Of a stretch of DNA of 64,000 bases, positions 26,730-34,856 are shown in pieces. The DNA comes from Parapedobacter luteus. GTDB lineage: Bacteria; Bacteroidota; Bacteroidia; Sphingobacteriales; Sphingobacteriaceae. The translations under genes were made by a program, and so were the position numbers. Where the stretch lies: assembly GCF_900168055.1 (NCBI RefSeq), contig NZ_FUYS01000005.1, positions 186,001 to 250,000 of the forward strand. The letters run 5' to 3'. The notes under the pieces are model-generated. The model was not told where the DNA came from. It did not search any database and saw nothing but the letters and a program-made list of their open reading frames with translations. The number at the start of each line of letters is the position of its first letter. Within the stretch, counting starts at the first letter, position 1.

Positions 26730-28139
26730 TTAAATATCTTGTGCCAGTTCCAGCGCTTTGCGCAGGGCGGCAATTTTGTTATTGACTTCCTGAAGCTCGT
26801 TTTCGGGATTTGAATCGGCAACAATGCCTGCGCCGGCTTGATAATGAAGGGTGTTGTTGCGGCTTAAGAACGAACGTATCATGATGGCGTGGTTGAAATC
26901 GCCATTAAAGCCCATATAGCCGATGGCTCCGCTATAAAAGCTGCGCTGCTGGTTTTCATAGCGATCGATCAACTGCATGGCCATATGTTTGGGTGCTCCG
27001 CTAAGCGTCCCGGCCGGAAATGTATCTCCCACGACATCAAAAGAGTTTATTCCTTTTTTCAGTGTACCGCAGACTTTGGAAACCAAGTGGATAATATGGG
27101 AGTAATACTGCGTCTCCTTGTAAGATTTGACGTGTACATGCGCACAGTGACGGCTTAAATCGTTGCGGGCAAGATCGACCAGCATAACATGTTCGGCGTT
27201 TTCCTTAGGGTCTTCCTTAAGGGCTTCAGCAATTTTTTCATCCCGTTCTTGGTTGCCGCTACGCTTGAACGTACCGGCAATGGGGTAAATGGTCGCTTCA
27301 TTGTTGCGGATGGTCAATTGGGCTTCGGGCGAGGAGCCGAATAATTTGAAGTCACCGTAGTCGAAATAAAACAGGTACGGTGAAGGGTTGATGGAGCGTA
27401 GCGAACGGTATACGTTGAATTCATCGCCTAAGAATGGCCGGGAAAAGCTCCTGGACGGCACAATCTGGAAAACATCACCCCGGTAAATGTGGGTCTTCAT
27501 TTTTTCTACGAGGGCTTTAAACCCCTCATCGGTCATGTTTGACGTTTCTCCACCGTTGATGGAAAAGCTGTATTCGGGGAAGTTTTTGTTTTGGATAAGG
27601 TATTGGATTTTTTCCAATCCGGAGGGGCTTTCTTCGTTTTCAAGTTGATGCTCGAACATATAAAGCTGATTGCGGAAATGATCGATGGCAATGACATACC
27701 GATAGACATGGTATTGCAAGTAAGGAATATTGCGGTTGGGATCGATCGGGCTTTTCAATTCGATATCCTCAAAGTGAGCTACCGTATCAAACGTAAAGAA
27801 GCCAAACAGGCCATTGGAAATGACATTAGCATCCAATACGCGTGTTTCTTCAAACGCTTGCCTGAACAGGGAAACTTCTTCACGAAGGTTGATGGCAGCA
27901 GCAGGCTTCCTTTCCACCGGGCTGCCGGGGTACTGGATTTCGAGAAACTCCTTATCCAGTTTAATACCTGCTATTGGCTGGCAACAAATATAGCTCATGT
28001 TGTTTTCCCGGCTATGGTATTCTGAGCTTTCAAGCAACAGGCTGTTTGGAAACACGTCACGCAGCCTGAGGTAAGTGCTTACCGGCGTGGTGGTATCCGC
28101 CAGCAAGTGTTTGTAGTTGGTTTTAAATCGATAAGCCAT
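26730..28139 (-). CDS. trpE: Anthranilate synthase component I
   Basis: A 469-residue chorismate-utilising enzyme that makes anthranilate from chorismate with ammonia from TrpG. Active-site segments are IVPSRSFSRPF, GSSPEAQLTI, PIAGTFKRSG, LVDLARNDLSRHC and FPAGTLSGAPKHMAMQLID. The N-terminal LLESSEYHSREN resembles the LLESx element of the tryptophan feedback site, so feedback inhibition is likely. It is the first gene of the trpE-trpG-trpC group and lies directly behind the leader peptide and attenuator. Confidence 0.97.
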   Translation of the reverse strand: MAYRFKTNYKHLLADTTTPVSTYLRLRDVFPNSLLLESSEYHSRENNMSYICCQPIAGIKLDKEFLEIQYPGSPVERKPAAAINLREEVSLFRQAFEETRVLDANVISNGLFGFFTFDTVAHFEDIELKSPIDPNRNIPYLQYHVYRYVIAIDHFRNQLYMFEHQLENEESPSGLEKIQYLIQNKNFPEYSFSINGGETSNMTDEGFKALVEKMKTHIYRGDVFQIVPSRSFSRPFLGDEFNVYRSLRSINPSPYLFYFDYGDFKLFGSSPEAQLTIRNNEATIYPIAGTFKRSGNQERDEKIAEALKEDPKENAEHVMLVDLARNDLSRHCAHVHVKSYKETQYYSHIIHLVSKVCGTLKKGINSFDVVGDTFPAGTLSGAPKHMAMQLIDRYENQQRSFYSGAIGYMGFNGDFNHAIMIRSFLSRNNTLHYQAGAGIVADSNPENELQEVNNKIAALRKALELAQDI

Positions 28140-28160
28140 AATTTCCTTTTAATAGACAAC

Positions 28161-28194
28161 AAAAAAAACCCGACGGATTTTTAAAACGTCGGGG
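28161..28194 (-). terminator. trp attenuator terminator (regions 3:4)
   Basis: In the leftward transcript CCCGACG (28193-28187) pairs with CGTCGGG (28175-28169) across an 11-base loop and is followed by eight U residues (28168-28161). It ends 21 bases before the trpE ATG. Its 5' arm is also the partner of the antiterminator arm at 28257-28249, so the two folds exclude one another. Confidence 0.93.
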
Positions 28195-28257
28195 CATATA
28201 TGTTTAAATCTTGAGCCGTGATTAACCACATGTAACCGTCCCAGCCTGCCCGACGTT
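28185..28257 (-). promoter_or_regulatory. trp antiterminator pairing (regions 2:3)
   Basis: AACGTCGGG in the transcript (28257-28249, codons 18-20 of the leader peptide) is a perfect 9-bp complement of CCCGACGTT (28193-28185). The second segment supplies the whole 5' arm of the terminator. The pairing is therefore longer than the 7-bp terminator stem and precludes it. Confidence 0.88.
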
Positions 28258-28308
28258 ATTTCCATCGAGCCGCCACCATAATGCGATGCGGAACTTGTTC
28301 ATTAACAT
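28222..28308 (-). CDS. trpL: trp operon leader peptide with tandem Trp codons
   Basis: A 28-codon open frame from ATG 28308 to TAA 28224-28222. A second in-frame ATG at 28302 would give 26 residues. Codons 11 and 12 are both TGG (28278-28273). Region 2 of the attenuator coincides with codons 18-20. Stalling at scarce charged tRNA-Trp would place the ribosome 15 bases short of region 2, leaving it free to form the antiterminator. Continued translation would cover region 2 and allow the terminator. The peptide itself needs no function. The first ATG is about 7 bases after the -7 promoter element. Confidence 0.88.
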   Translation of the reverse strand: MLMNKFRIALWWRLDGNNVGQAGTVTCG

Positions 28309-28315
28309 AGTGTAG

Positions 28316-28345
28316 CAAAAATATAAAAAAAAAACGCCAAACAAA
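28316..28345 (-). promoter_or_regulatory. trp operon promoter
   Basis: Reading leftward, TTTG (28345-28342), an 18-base spacer, then TATTTTTG (28323-28316) matches the Bacteroidota TTTG/TAnnTTTG promoter exactly. It is the best promoter in the window. Confidence 0.82.
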
Positions 28346-28370
28346 TTTTTTGTGGTAAAAATGAAAAAAA

Positions 28371-29048
28371 TCAGTCATCCAACAGATCCGGCCTTCGGGA
28401 TTTGGTCCGGGCGATGGCCTGTTCGTCCCGCCATTGGTTGATGGCGGCCTGATTGCCACTGAGCAATACATCGGGAACTTTGTGCCCATTCCAGTCGGCC
28501 GGCCGGGTATACACCGGAGCGTCCAATAAGCCACCTTGGAACGAATCCGAAAGCGCTGATGTTTCATCCGATAGCACGCCCGGGAGCAGACGTACAACAG
28601 CATCAACCAAGACCGCCGCAGGCAGCTCTCCGCCGGAGAGGACATAGTCGCCGATCGAAAGTTCACGGGTCACATAGATGTCGCGTATGCGTTGGTCAAT
28701 GCCCTTATAATGCCCACAAAGGATGATAAGGTTGGCTTTGGTTGACAGGTGGTTGGCGATAGTCTGGTTGAGCGTGTCGCCGTCAGGTGTCATGAAGATG
28801 ATCTCATCATAGCTGCGCTGGGCTTGCAGTTGCTCGATACAAGCGGCAAAAGGGGCCACTTGCATCACCATGCCGCTGCCGCCCCCGTACGGGTAGTCGT
28901 CCACGCTTTTATGCTTATTATCGGCGTAATCGCGCAGGTTGTGCACAACGATTTCGCAAAGTCCCTTTTTTTGCGCACGCTGTAAGATGGAATGTGCAAA
29001 AGGACTATCCAACAGCTGGGGTAGCACCGTAATAATGTCAAACCGCAT
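28371..29048 (-). CDS. trmD: tRNA (guanine-N1-)-methyltransferase
   Basis: A 225-residue TrmD that makes m1G37 in tRNA and prevents +1 frameshifts. Family segments are [17 protein letters not shown], the YGGGSGMVM loop, [12 protein letters not shown] and [16 protein letters not shown] (the knotted SAM site), and [11 protein letters not shown]. It is usually in an operon with rimM and rplS, but here it stands alone between metE and the trp promoter. Its -7 element lies 5 bases before the ATG. Confidence 0.97.
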   Translation of the reverse strand: MRFDIITVLPQLLDSPFAHSILQRAQKKGLCEIVVHNLRDYADNKHKSVDDYPYGGGSGMVMQVAPFAACIEQLQAQRSYDEIIFMTPDGDTLNQTIANHLSTKANLIILCGHYKGIDQRIRDIYVTRELSIGDYVLSGGELPAAVLVDAVVRLLPGVLSDETSALSDSFQGGLLDAPVYTRPADWNGHKVPDVLLSGNQAAINQWRDEQAIARTKSRRPDLLDD

Positions 29049-29053
29049 ACGGG

Positions 29054-29061
29054 CAAAGATA
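29054..29061 (-). promoter_or_regulatory. trmD -7 element, near-leaderless
   Basis: Reading leftward, TATCTTTG ends 5 bases before the trmD ATG (29048). No -33 box is obvious. Confidence 0.6.
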
Positions 29062-29110
29062 GTGTTTTTTGGTGATGGGTCGGCCGTGGCCGATGGCCTT
29101 TAGGGGGGTT

Positions 29111-29143
29111 AAAAAAGTCCGGCTGCCGCTATTGGCAGCCGGA
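29111..29143 (-). terminator. metE terminator
   Basis: A perfect 10-bp stem (TCCGGCTGCC/GGCAGCCGGA, arms 29118-29127 and 29134-29143) with a 6-base loop. In the leftward transcript it is followed by a U run at 29116-29111. Confidence 0.9.
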
Positions 29144-29172
29144 GTCAGCGAAAATTTGTCGCGTAAAGGCAC

Positions 29173-31494
29173 TTACACCGTTTCTGTTACGCCGCGCAAC
29201 GTTTTGGCCGCTTCTACCATGGCTTCCAAAGCCGCCTTGGTTTCAGGCCAGGCACGGGTCTTTAGGCCGCAGTCCGGATTAACCCATAGTTGCTCCGCAG
29301 GAATGACGGCCTTTGCTTTTTCAAGCAGGGCTACGATCTCCTCCTTGCTCGGTACACGAGGTGAATGGATGTCATAAACGCCGGGGCCAATGTCATTCGG
29401 GTAATTGAAGTCAGCAAAGGCATCCAACAATTCCATTTGTGAGCGGGACGTTTCGATGGTGATGACATCAGCATCCATCGCCGCGATGTGCTCAATGATG
29501 TCATTAAACTCTGAATAGCACATATGCGTATGGATTTGCGTGTCGTCTTCCACATTGGATGAGGAGACGCGAAACGCACGTACCGCCCAGTCAAGGTATC
29601 CCTTATGGTCGGCCTTACGCAGCGGGAGTCCTTCGCGGATGGCAGGCTCGTCAATTTGGATGATCTTGATGCCGGCTTTTTCCAGTGCCTGTACTTCATC
29701 CAGGATGGCGAGCGCAATCTGGTAGGTGGTCTCTGAACGCGGCTGGTCATTGCGCACGAACGACCACTGCAGGATCGTTACCGGTCCGGTGAGCATGCCC
29801 TTCACGGGGCGTTCGGTGAGCGATTGCGCATATGCAGACCAGCGCACGGTCATATCTGCGGGGCGGCTTACGTCGCCATAGATGATGGGGGGCTTCACGC
29901 AGCGTGAACCGTACGATTGCACCCACCCATTTTTGGTGAACGCATAACCGGAGAGCTGCTCGCCGAAGTACTCCACCATGTCGTTGCGTTCGAATTCGCC
30001 ATGCACCAGCACATCGATATCCAATTCTTCTTGCAGACGGATGGTCCGCTCGGTTTCTTCGGCGATGAGTTTATCATATTCCTCTTGCGTGATGGCGCCC
30101 TTCTTCAGGTCGGCCCGCCACTTGCGGACGTCCCGTGTCTGTGGGAACGAGCCGATGGTGGTGGTGGCAAAGGCCGGCAGGTTGAATTTTGCAAGTTGCT
30201 TTGCTTTGCGTTCGGCGAACGGACTTGTCCGTTGTGCGTCGGCATCGGTAATGCTTTTTACACGGGCCTTCACCTCCTCGCGGTGAATCAACGTTGAGGT
30301 ACGCCGGCTTTGCTGTGCAGCCCTGTTGGCTTCGAAACGGCTTAATGTCGCCGCGTCAACGTTGCCAGTTGCCAGGACGGCCAAATCTTTTACCTCTGCC
30401 AGCTTTTGTTTGGCAAAGGCCAGCCAGTTTTTGACCTCCGCGGGCAACGATTGTTCATTGTCTTCTAAATCCAGGTCAAACGGAACATGCAGTAAGGAGC
30501 TTGACGGCGCTACCCAAACGCGGTCTGCACCTAATGTGTCCACGGCCTGTTTAATCTTCCGGAGAGACGCTTCGTAGTCATTTTTCCAGATATTGCGGCC
30601 ATCCACCACGCCCAAAGAAAGAATAAGGTTGGCAGGCACGGCAGGTAACAGTTCGTCCAACTGTTTTTCGCCGCGTACAAGATCGACATGCAGCGCCTGC
30701 ACCGGCAGGCGCAGCGCCGTTTGCGCATTTTCCTGCAGCGCCTCGAAATAAGTGGCGACCAACAGCTTGATGCCATTAGCGGCGGCCGAGAGGCGATCAT
30801 AGACGGTTTGATAGAGCGCCCGGGTCTTGTCGTCGATATCCAGCGCCAAAAACGGTTCATCAAATTGTATCCACAGGGCTCCGGCTTGAGCCAGTTTGCC
30901 GAGGATTTCTTCATAAACAGGCAATAGGCGATCTATCAAATCCAAGCGGTTGAAGCCGGCTTCTTTTTCCTTGCCTAAAAGCAAGTAAGTGATTGGACCC
31001 AACAATACCGGTTTGGTGACAATACCTAACTGCTTGGCTTCGTTAAACTCGTTGACGATCTTTTCCGAAGTAAGGCGAAACTGCTGGTCTTTTACAAATT
31101 CAGGAACAATGTAATGGTAGTTGGTATCAAACCATTTGGTCATTTCCATGGCGGTCACATCCAGGCCGTCCTGCTGGAAACCGCGGGCCATGGCAAAATA
31201 CAAATCGAGGTTGTATGAAGATGCTCCTGCTAACGGAAAGCCCTGGTAACGAGCAGGGATAGCGCCCACGGTCAGCGAGAGGTCCAACACCTGATCATAG
31301 AAAGAGAAATCATTTGACGGGATGAGGTCAATACCCGCATCCTGCTGGGTCTTCCAATTGCTTTCGCGTATAGCGCGTGCAGCATCCAATAGCTCTTGCT
31401 GGCCTATTTTTTTTGCCCAATAGGCTTCGTTAGCCTTCTTCAGTTCCCTTAGGGCGCCGATGCGGGGGTAACCCAAATTGTTGGTTTTTAACAT
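29173..31494 (-). CDS. metE: Cobalamin-independent methionine synthase
   Basis: A 773-residue MetE, the full family length, transferring a methyl group from methyltetrahydrofolate-triglutamate to homocysteine. The N-terminal barrel begins [17 protein letters not shown]. The C-terminal barrel carries [12 protein letters not shown] and the zinc ligands in [11 protein letters not shown] (His, Cys), ITIETSRS (Glu) and [10 protein letters not shown] (Cys). It is controlled by the SAM-I riboswitch in its 340-base leader, so it is expected to be off when SAM is plentiful. A strong terminator follows. Confidence 0.98.
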   Translation of the reverse strand: MLKTNNLGYPRIGALRELKKANEAYWAKKIGQQELLDAARAIRESNWKTQQDAGIDLIPSNDFSFYDQVLDLSLTVGAIPARYQGFPLAGASSYNLDLYFAMARGFQQDGLDVTAMEMTKWFDTNYHYIVPEFVKDQQFRLTSEKIVNEFNEAKQLGIVTKPVLLGPITYLLLGKEKEAGFNRLDLIDRLLPVYEEILGKLAQAGALWIQFDEPFLALDIDDKTRALYQTVYDRLSAAANGIKLLVATYFEALQENAQTALRLPVQALHVDLVRGEKQLDELLPAVPANLILSLGVVDGRNIWKNDYEASLRKIKQAVDTLGADRVWVAPSSSLLHVPFDLDLEDNEQSLPAEVKNWLAFAKQKLAEVKDLAVLATGNVDAATLSRFEANRAAQQSRRTSTLIHREEVKARVKSITDADAQRTSPFAERKAKQLAKFNLPAFATTTIGSFPQTRDVRKWRADLKKGAITQEEYDKLIAEETERTIRLQEELDIDVLVHGEFERNDMVEYFGEQLSGYAFTKNGWVQSYGSRCVKPPIIYGDVSRPADMTVRWSAYAQSLTERPVKGMLTGPVTILQWSFVRNDQPRSETTYQIALAILDEVQALEKAGIKIIQIDEPAIREGLPLRKADHKGYLDWAVRAFRVSSSNVEDDTQIHTHMCYSEFNDIIEHIAAMDADVITIETSRSQMELLDAFADFNYPNDIGPGVYDIHSPRVPSKEEIVALLEKAKAVIPAEQLWVNPDCGLKTRAWPETKAALEAMVEAAKTLRGVTETV

Positions 31495-31538
31495 GACAAT
31501 GTGTATGATAACTTTTTAAATATACAAATCAGCTACCG

Positions 31539-31604
31539 CCTCTCCTACTTCGGAATCGGCGATCCTACGTTTTTATATTGCTTTAGGGGAGAGGGCACAA
31601 GGTG
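31539..31604 (-). promoter_or_regulatory. Expression platform of the metE riboswitch
   Basis: CACCTTGT in the transcript (31604-31597) is a perfect 8-bp complement of ACAAGGTG inside the aptamer (31658-31651). The adjacent CCCTCT (31595-31590) complements AGAGGG in the aptamer's 5' half (31700-31695). CCTCTCC (31594-31588) can alternatively pair with GGAGAGG at 31545-31539. No hairpin with a U tract is seen, so the output mechanism is unclear. Confidence 0.55.
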
Positions 31605-31615
31605 AGTTGTGTCTG

Positions 31616-31715
31616 CTTATTTTTCCCCGATTACCCGGGGTAGAATTTAGCACCTTGTCTGGTGACAGGTTGCTAAGGCTTCACAGGGTCCATTCCCTCT
31701 GCCTTTCTCCATAAG
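31616..31715 (-). ncRNA. SAM-I (S-box) riboswitch
   Basis: About 100 bases upstream of metE read as an S-box aptamer in the leftward direction. The P1 arms are CTTAT (31715-31711) and ATAAG (31620-31616). The conserved core runs GAGGGA, GTGAAGCC, TAGCAACC, then CAAGGTGCTAA, with a C/G hairpin (CCCCGGGTAATCGGGG) before the P1 closing strand. The order and identities match the SAM-I consensus. It binds S-adenosylmethionine and represses methionine synthesis genes. Confidence 0.95.
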
Positions 31716-31833
31716 CGGCCGCTAATATCGGCATAAAATTTGAAATGCGCAAAAAATAATTCGCAGGCGCGGTGCCCATCCATCCGTCATGCGGAAACGA
31801 GCAAACTTGTAGAAGGCGCTTATCCCAGCCTGA

Positions 31834-32526
31834 TTAACTGACCAACAGCTTATAACCCTTGCCATGCACATTCACGATTTCCACCTTGGGATCATCGCGC
31901 AGGTATTTGCGCAGTTTGCTCAAAAAAACGTCCATGCTACGGCCATTGAAATAGTTGTCGTCGTGCCAGATTTTTAGCAGGGCTTCCTCCCGGGTGAGCA
32001 CATCGTTCTTTTTGATGCAAAGTAGGCGCAACAACTCAGCCTCCTTGGTGGATAGTTTCTGCTGATGGCCATTGCTGCTGATTTGCTGGGCGACATAATC
32101 GAAGTGGTAATTCCCGATTTGGAATTTGTCCGGGAGTTCCTCCTCCCCTTGCTTTTCGCGGGATGCCCGCTTAAGCAAGGCGTTGATACGGAGCAAAAGC
32201 TCTTCCACGCGGAAGGGCTTGGTAATGTAGTCATCACCCCCCAGGCCAAATGCTTCGGTCTTGTCTTCCATCATCCCTTTTGCCGTGGCAAAGATAATGG
32301 GAATGTCCGCGTTGGCTTTCCGGATTTCTTTGCCCAAGGTAAAGCCGTCTTTACGGGGCATCATCACATCGAGGATGCAGAGGTCAAATTTCTCTTTATT
32401 GAATTGGCGAAGGGCTTCGTCGCCGTCTTTGCAGAGTGTGACGTCAAACTTTCCTTTCAGTTCCAGGTAGTCCTTCAAGATGTCGCCCAAATTGGGGTCG
32501 TCCTCTGCTAATAGAATTTTTTGCAT
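31834..32526 (-). CDS. OmpR-family response regulator
   Basis: A 230-residue two-domain regulator. The receiver domain has the acidic pair (AEDDP), phospho-acceptor D53 in LCILDVMMP, and the conserved Thr and Lys (FATAKG, YITKPF). The C-terminal winged helix (about 135-230, QQKLSTKEAELLRLLCIKKNDVLTREEALLKIW) binds DNA. ATG 32526 is preferred over upstream extension. It lies 10 bases downstream of its histidine kinase, with which it forms one transcription unit. Confidence 0.95.
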   Translation of the reverse strand: MQKILLAEDDPNLGDILKDYLELKGKFDVTLCKDGDEALRQFNKEKFDLCILDVMMPRKDGFTLGKEIRKANADIPIIFATAKGMMEDKTEAFGLGGDDYITKPFRVEELLLRINALLKRASREKQGEEELPDKFQIGNYHFDYVAQQISSNGHQQKLSTKEAELLRLLCIKKNDVLTREEALLKIWHDDNYFNGRSMDVFLSKLRKYLRDDPKVEIVNVHGKGYKLLVS

Positions 32527-32536
32527 AATAGTCTCC

Positions 32537-34345
32537 CTATCCTTTGAGCGGCAGCATGATTTCAAACGCAGTTCCTTTGTCCTTCTCGCTTTTTACCTGC
32601 ACTTTGCCGCCAAATCGTTTTACAATGTCACTTACGTAGCTTAACCCCAAACCGAATCCTTTTACGTCGTGACGGTTTCCGGTGGGTATGCGGTAAAACT
32701 GATCGAAAATCTTGGAAAGCTGGTCACGGTTCATTCCGATGCCCTTATCGGCCACGGTAATGTGTATGTGGCTGCCGGCATTTCTTGTTTTAATGGTGAT
32801 GTCGGGCTTTTCTTTGCTGTACTTAATCGCGTTATCGATCAAATTGAAAAACACGTTGGATAAATGTAATTCGTCTCCCACGACAGTAGCATCTGTTGCA
32901 TCAAGATGCATGTGCACATTGGCGTCGTTTTTGAGCAATTGCAGCTCCATGCTATCCACCACGGCTTGCGCAAGGTCATTAACATCTACATCGCGAAGTT
33001 CCAATTTGAGGTTTCCTTTTTCCAGGCGTGCGATGTTAAGCACCCGTTCGATATGGTTGCCTAAGCGCACATTTTCGTCGTATATGATATTAGCGAGACG
33101 GGCAGCCCGCGTCTGATCAGATGCTATCTCGGGATCGCGCAGGGATTCGCTGGCAATCATGATGGTCGCCACGGGGGTTTTAAACTCGTGCGTCATGTTG
33201 TTGATGAAATCCGTCTTCATCTCGGAAATCTTCTTTTGGCGGAGCATGGTAAAGATGGTGTACGCAAAACAGCTGATGAGTACCAGTAAAAGCGCGACCG
33301 ACGAAAACAGCATGACCGTCATGTTGCCCATCAAAATGTTGGCTTTATTGGGGAAATAGACAGAAAGCCGGCCGGATGAGCGCTCATTGTCCGCACGGAA
33401 TAACTCGGTGGTATACAGGTTTTGGGACGAAAGGTCCTCCGCCGAAAAATTCGCGAACGCATACAGCGTGGTGTGGTTGTCTTTTATTTCCAGGTTGAAG
33501 GCGGATTTTATATCCCGGCTTAGCAGCTCCTTACGCAGCTCGCGTCTGATATAAGCAACGTCGATGCGCTGGCTCAACGGGCGTTTATACAGTTCGATCT
33601 CTGCGGCGAAATCCTCCATTAATTGGGGGTTTTTGCCGCTTAGTATCGCAATGGTGTCCATCAGCGTAGTGGCCTCCAGCAGTTGGAGCTGGCGCTCTTT
33701 GCGGGCTATTTCGCTTTTCAGCTTGAGATCTTGCCTGGGAGGTAAGGTTTCGATGGCGTAATTTAAAACCGTGGAGCCGTATGCAATGGGGCCTGGAATA
33801 AAATAACGCACGCTGTCATCTTTGGCTTTGAGCAACGGCACCTGCCGGATAGCATAGAGACCCACAATATTGTCATTGCGTTGGAAAGCGCCATCAACCG
33901 TGGCGTTCGTCTGAAATTTGACGCGCAAAAAGTCTTTATACCGGGAATCATTGAGATACGTCTCATAAAACTCATTGCTTTCAATAGGCAGCACCACGGG
34001 ATATTGTGCAAACAGCGTCTCCTCATGCCGTTTGAAGGCGGCGTATTGCCGGGCTTGTTTTTCCCGTAGCCGCTCAATCTCGGTTTTTAGGCGCAACTGT
34101 TCCTCCAGCTTGCGTTGCTCCCGCTCCAGTTTTTCTTTGTTTTTGCGCTGGGCATCGGCGAGCTGCATGACCTCTCGTTTTTCAGCCTTGGCGGCGACCG
34201 CGTTGAGCGCAGCTTTCACCGATTCGTCAAATAGCTGTGCTTTCAGGATGTATGATTGCTTAATAAAAAAGTATTGCATGGCCATCACCCCCAGTAGGGC
34301 CACGGTCATCAACCCGATAATCAATCCGATACTCTTATGTTTCAT
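32537..34345 (-). CDS. Membrane sensor histidine kinase
   Basis: A 602-residue kinase. One N-terminal membrane helix (about 5-28) is followed by a predicted coiled coil rich in E, K, R and Q (about 50-100), a large periplasmic sensor region, and a second helix (about 336-360, VMLFSSVALLLVLISCFAYTIF). The HisKA phospho-acceptor is H386 in MTHEFKTPVA. The ATPase domain has NLIDNAIKYS, DKGIGM and GFGLGLSYV. The signal sensed is unknown. ATG 34345 lies 6 bases after a TATTTTTG element; longer frames would overlap the promoter. The response regulator follows after 10 bases. Confidence 0.95.
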   Translation of the reverse strand: MKHKSIGLIIGLMTVALLGVMAMQYFFIKQSYILKAQLFDESVKAALNAVAAKAEKREVMQLADAQRKNKEKLEREQRKLEEQLRLKTEIERLREKQARQYAAFKRHEETLFAQYPVVLPIESNEFYETYLNDSRYKDFLRVKFQTNATVDGAFQRNDNIVGLYAIRQVPLLKAKDDSVRYFIPGPIAYGSTVLNYAIETLPPRQDLKLKSEIARKERQLQLLEATTLMDTIAILSGKNPQLMEDFAAEIELYKRPLSQRIDVAYIRRELRKELLSRDIKSAFNLEIKDNHTTLYAFANFSAEDLSSQNLYTTELFRADNERSSGRLSVYFPNKANILMGNMTVMLFSSVALLLVLISCFAYTIFTMLRQKKISEMKTDFINNMTHEFKTPVATIMIASESLRDPEIASDQTRAARLANIIYDENVRLGNHIERVLNIARLEKGNLKLELRDVDVNDLAQAVVDSMELQLLKNDANVHMHLDATDATVVGDELHLSNVFFNLIDNAIKYSKEKPDITIKTRNAGSHIHITVADKGIGMNRDQLSKIFDQFYRIPTGNRHDVKGFGLGLSYVSDIVKRFGGKVQVKSEKDKGTAFEIMLPLKG

Positions 34346-34351
34346 CCCACA

Positions 34352-34359
34352 CAAAAATA
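34352..34359 (-). promoter_or_regulatory. Histidine kinase -7 element, near-leaderless
   Basis: Reading leftward, TATTTTTG ends 6 bases before ATG 34345, supporting that start and a transcript with almost no 5' leader. Confidence 0.6.
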
Positions 34360-34435
34360 CAGAAGCTAAGCAGCAATACACAGGGTTTTAACATATTTTA
34401 ACAGGGATAACATGACGGCCTTGACGTGTTTTTGC

Positions 34436-34443
34436 TATTTTTG
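34436..34443 (+). promoter_or_regulatory. -7 element of the small repeat-protein gene
   Basis: TATTTTTG, an exact TAnnTTTG match, 23 bases before ATG 34467 and divergent from the kinase promoter. Confidence 0.55.
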
Positions 34444-34466
34444 AATTGTACTAATTCCCTGGGACA

Positions 34467-34838
34467 ATGAAAGCGTTCATCATCGTATTAGGTGTTATTG
34501 GCATTTTTACCGTGGCCTACGGGCAATCGGACAACAAACAGCAGCGGGCTGACGGATTTGCGGGAAAGAACAGCCCGGCTGATAGCGCTGCAGCCGCCCC
34601 CAAGCAGCATCGCTTACAGTCGTTTCCGACCGATCCGATGCCCAACGCATATCGCGGAGACAGGTGTGTTGAAATACCGAATGGATACCGTGGGGATAAC
34701 TGCGTATCCATGCCGAACCTGTACCATGGTCCGTTGGTTACGCCGGCACAACCGGATAGCATCCGGGATAAACCATTAACTATTTTGCCGAAGCGGAAGA
34801 AACCCACGCTGCCTCCGATTGAACCATCGGAAAATTGA
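34467..34838 (+). CDS. Small secreted protein with PNxYRGDxCV repeats
   Basis: A 123-residue protein with a signal peptide (about residues 1-20, cleaved near AYG-QS). The mature part is low-complexity and rich in P, S, A and N. It contains two full 12-residue repeats (P59-I70 and P71-M82, consensus PNxYRGDxCVxx) and a third partial copy (PNLYHG, 83-88), then a basic-proline tail (PKRKKPTLPPIEP). The two Cys residues could form a disulfide. No family was recognised. It is divergent from the two-component system and might belong to its regulon, which is only a guess from position. Confidence 0.7.
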   Translation: MKAFIIVLGVIGIFTVAYGQSDNKQQRADGFAGKNSPADSAAAAPKQHRLQSFPTDPMPNAYRGDRCVEIPNGYRGDNCVSMPNLYHGPLVTPAQPDSIRDKPLTILPKRKKPTLPPIEPSEN

Positions 34839-34856
34839 ACCGCCGCGGGCCACTGG

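Noticed and set aside
28256-28666. A 136-codon minus-strand frame across trmD and the trp leader
   Set aside because: It crosses the attenuator, the leader frame and trmD in another frame, and has no protein features.
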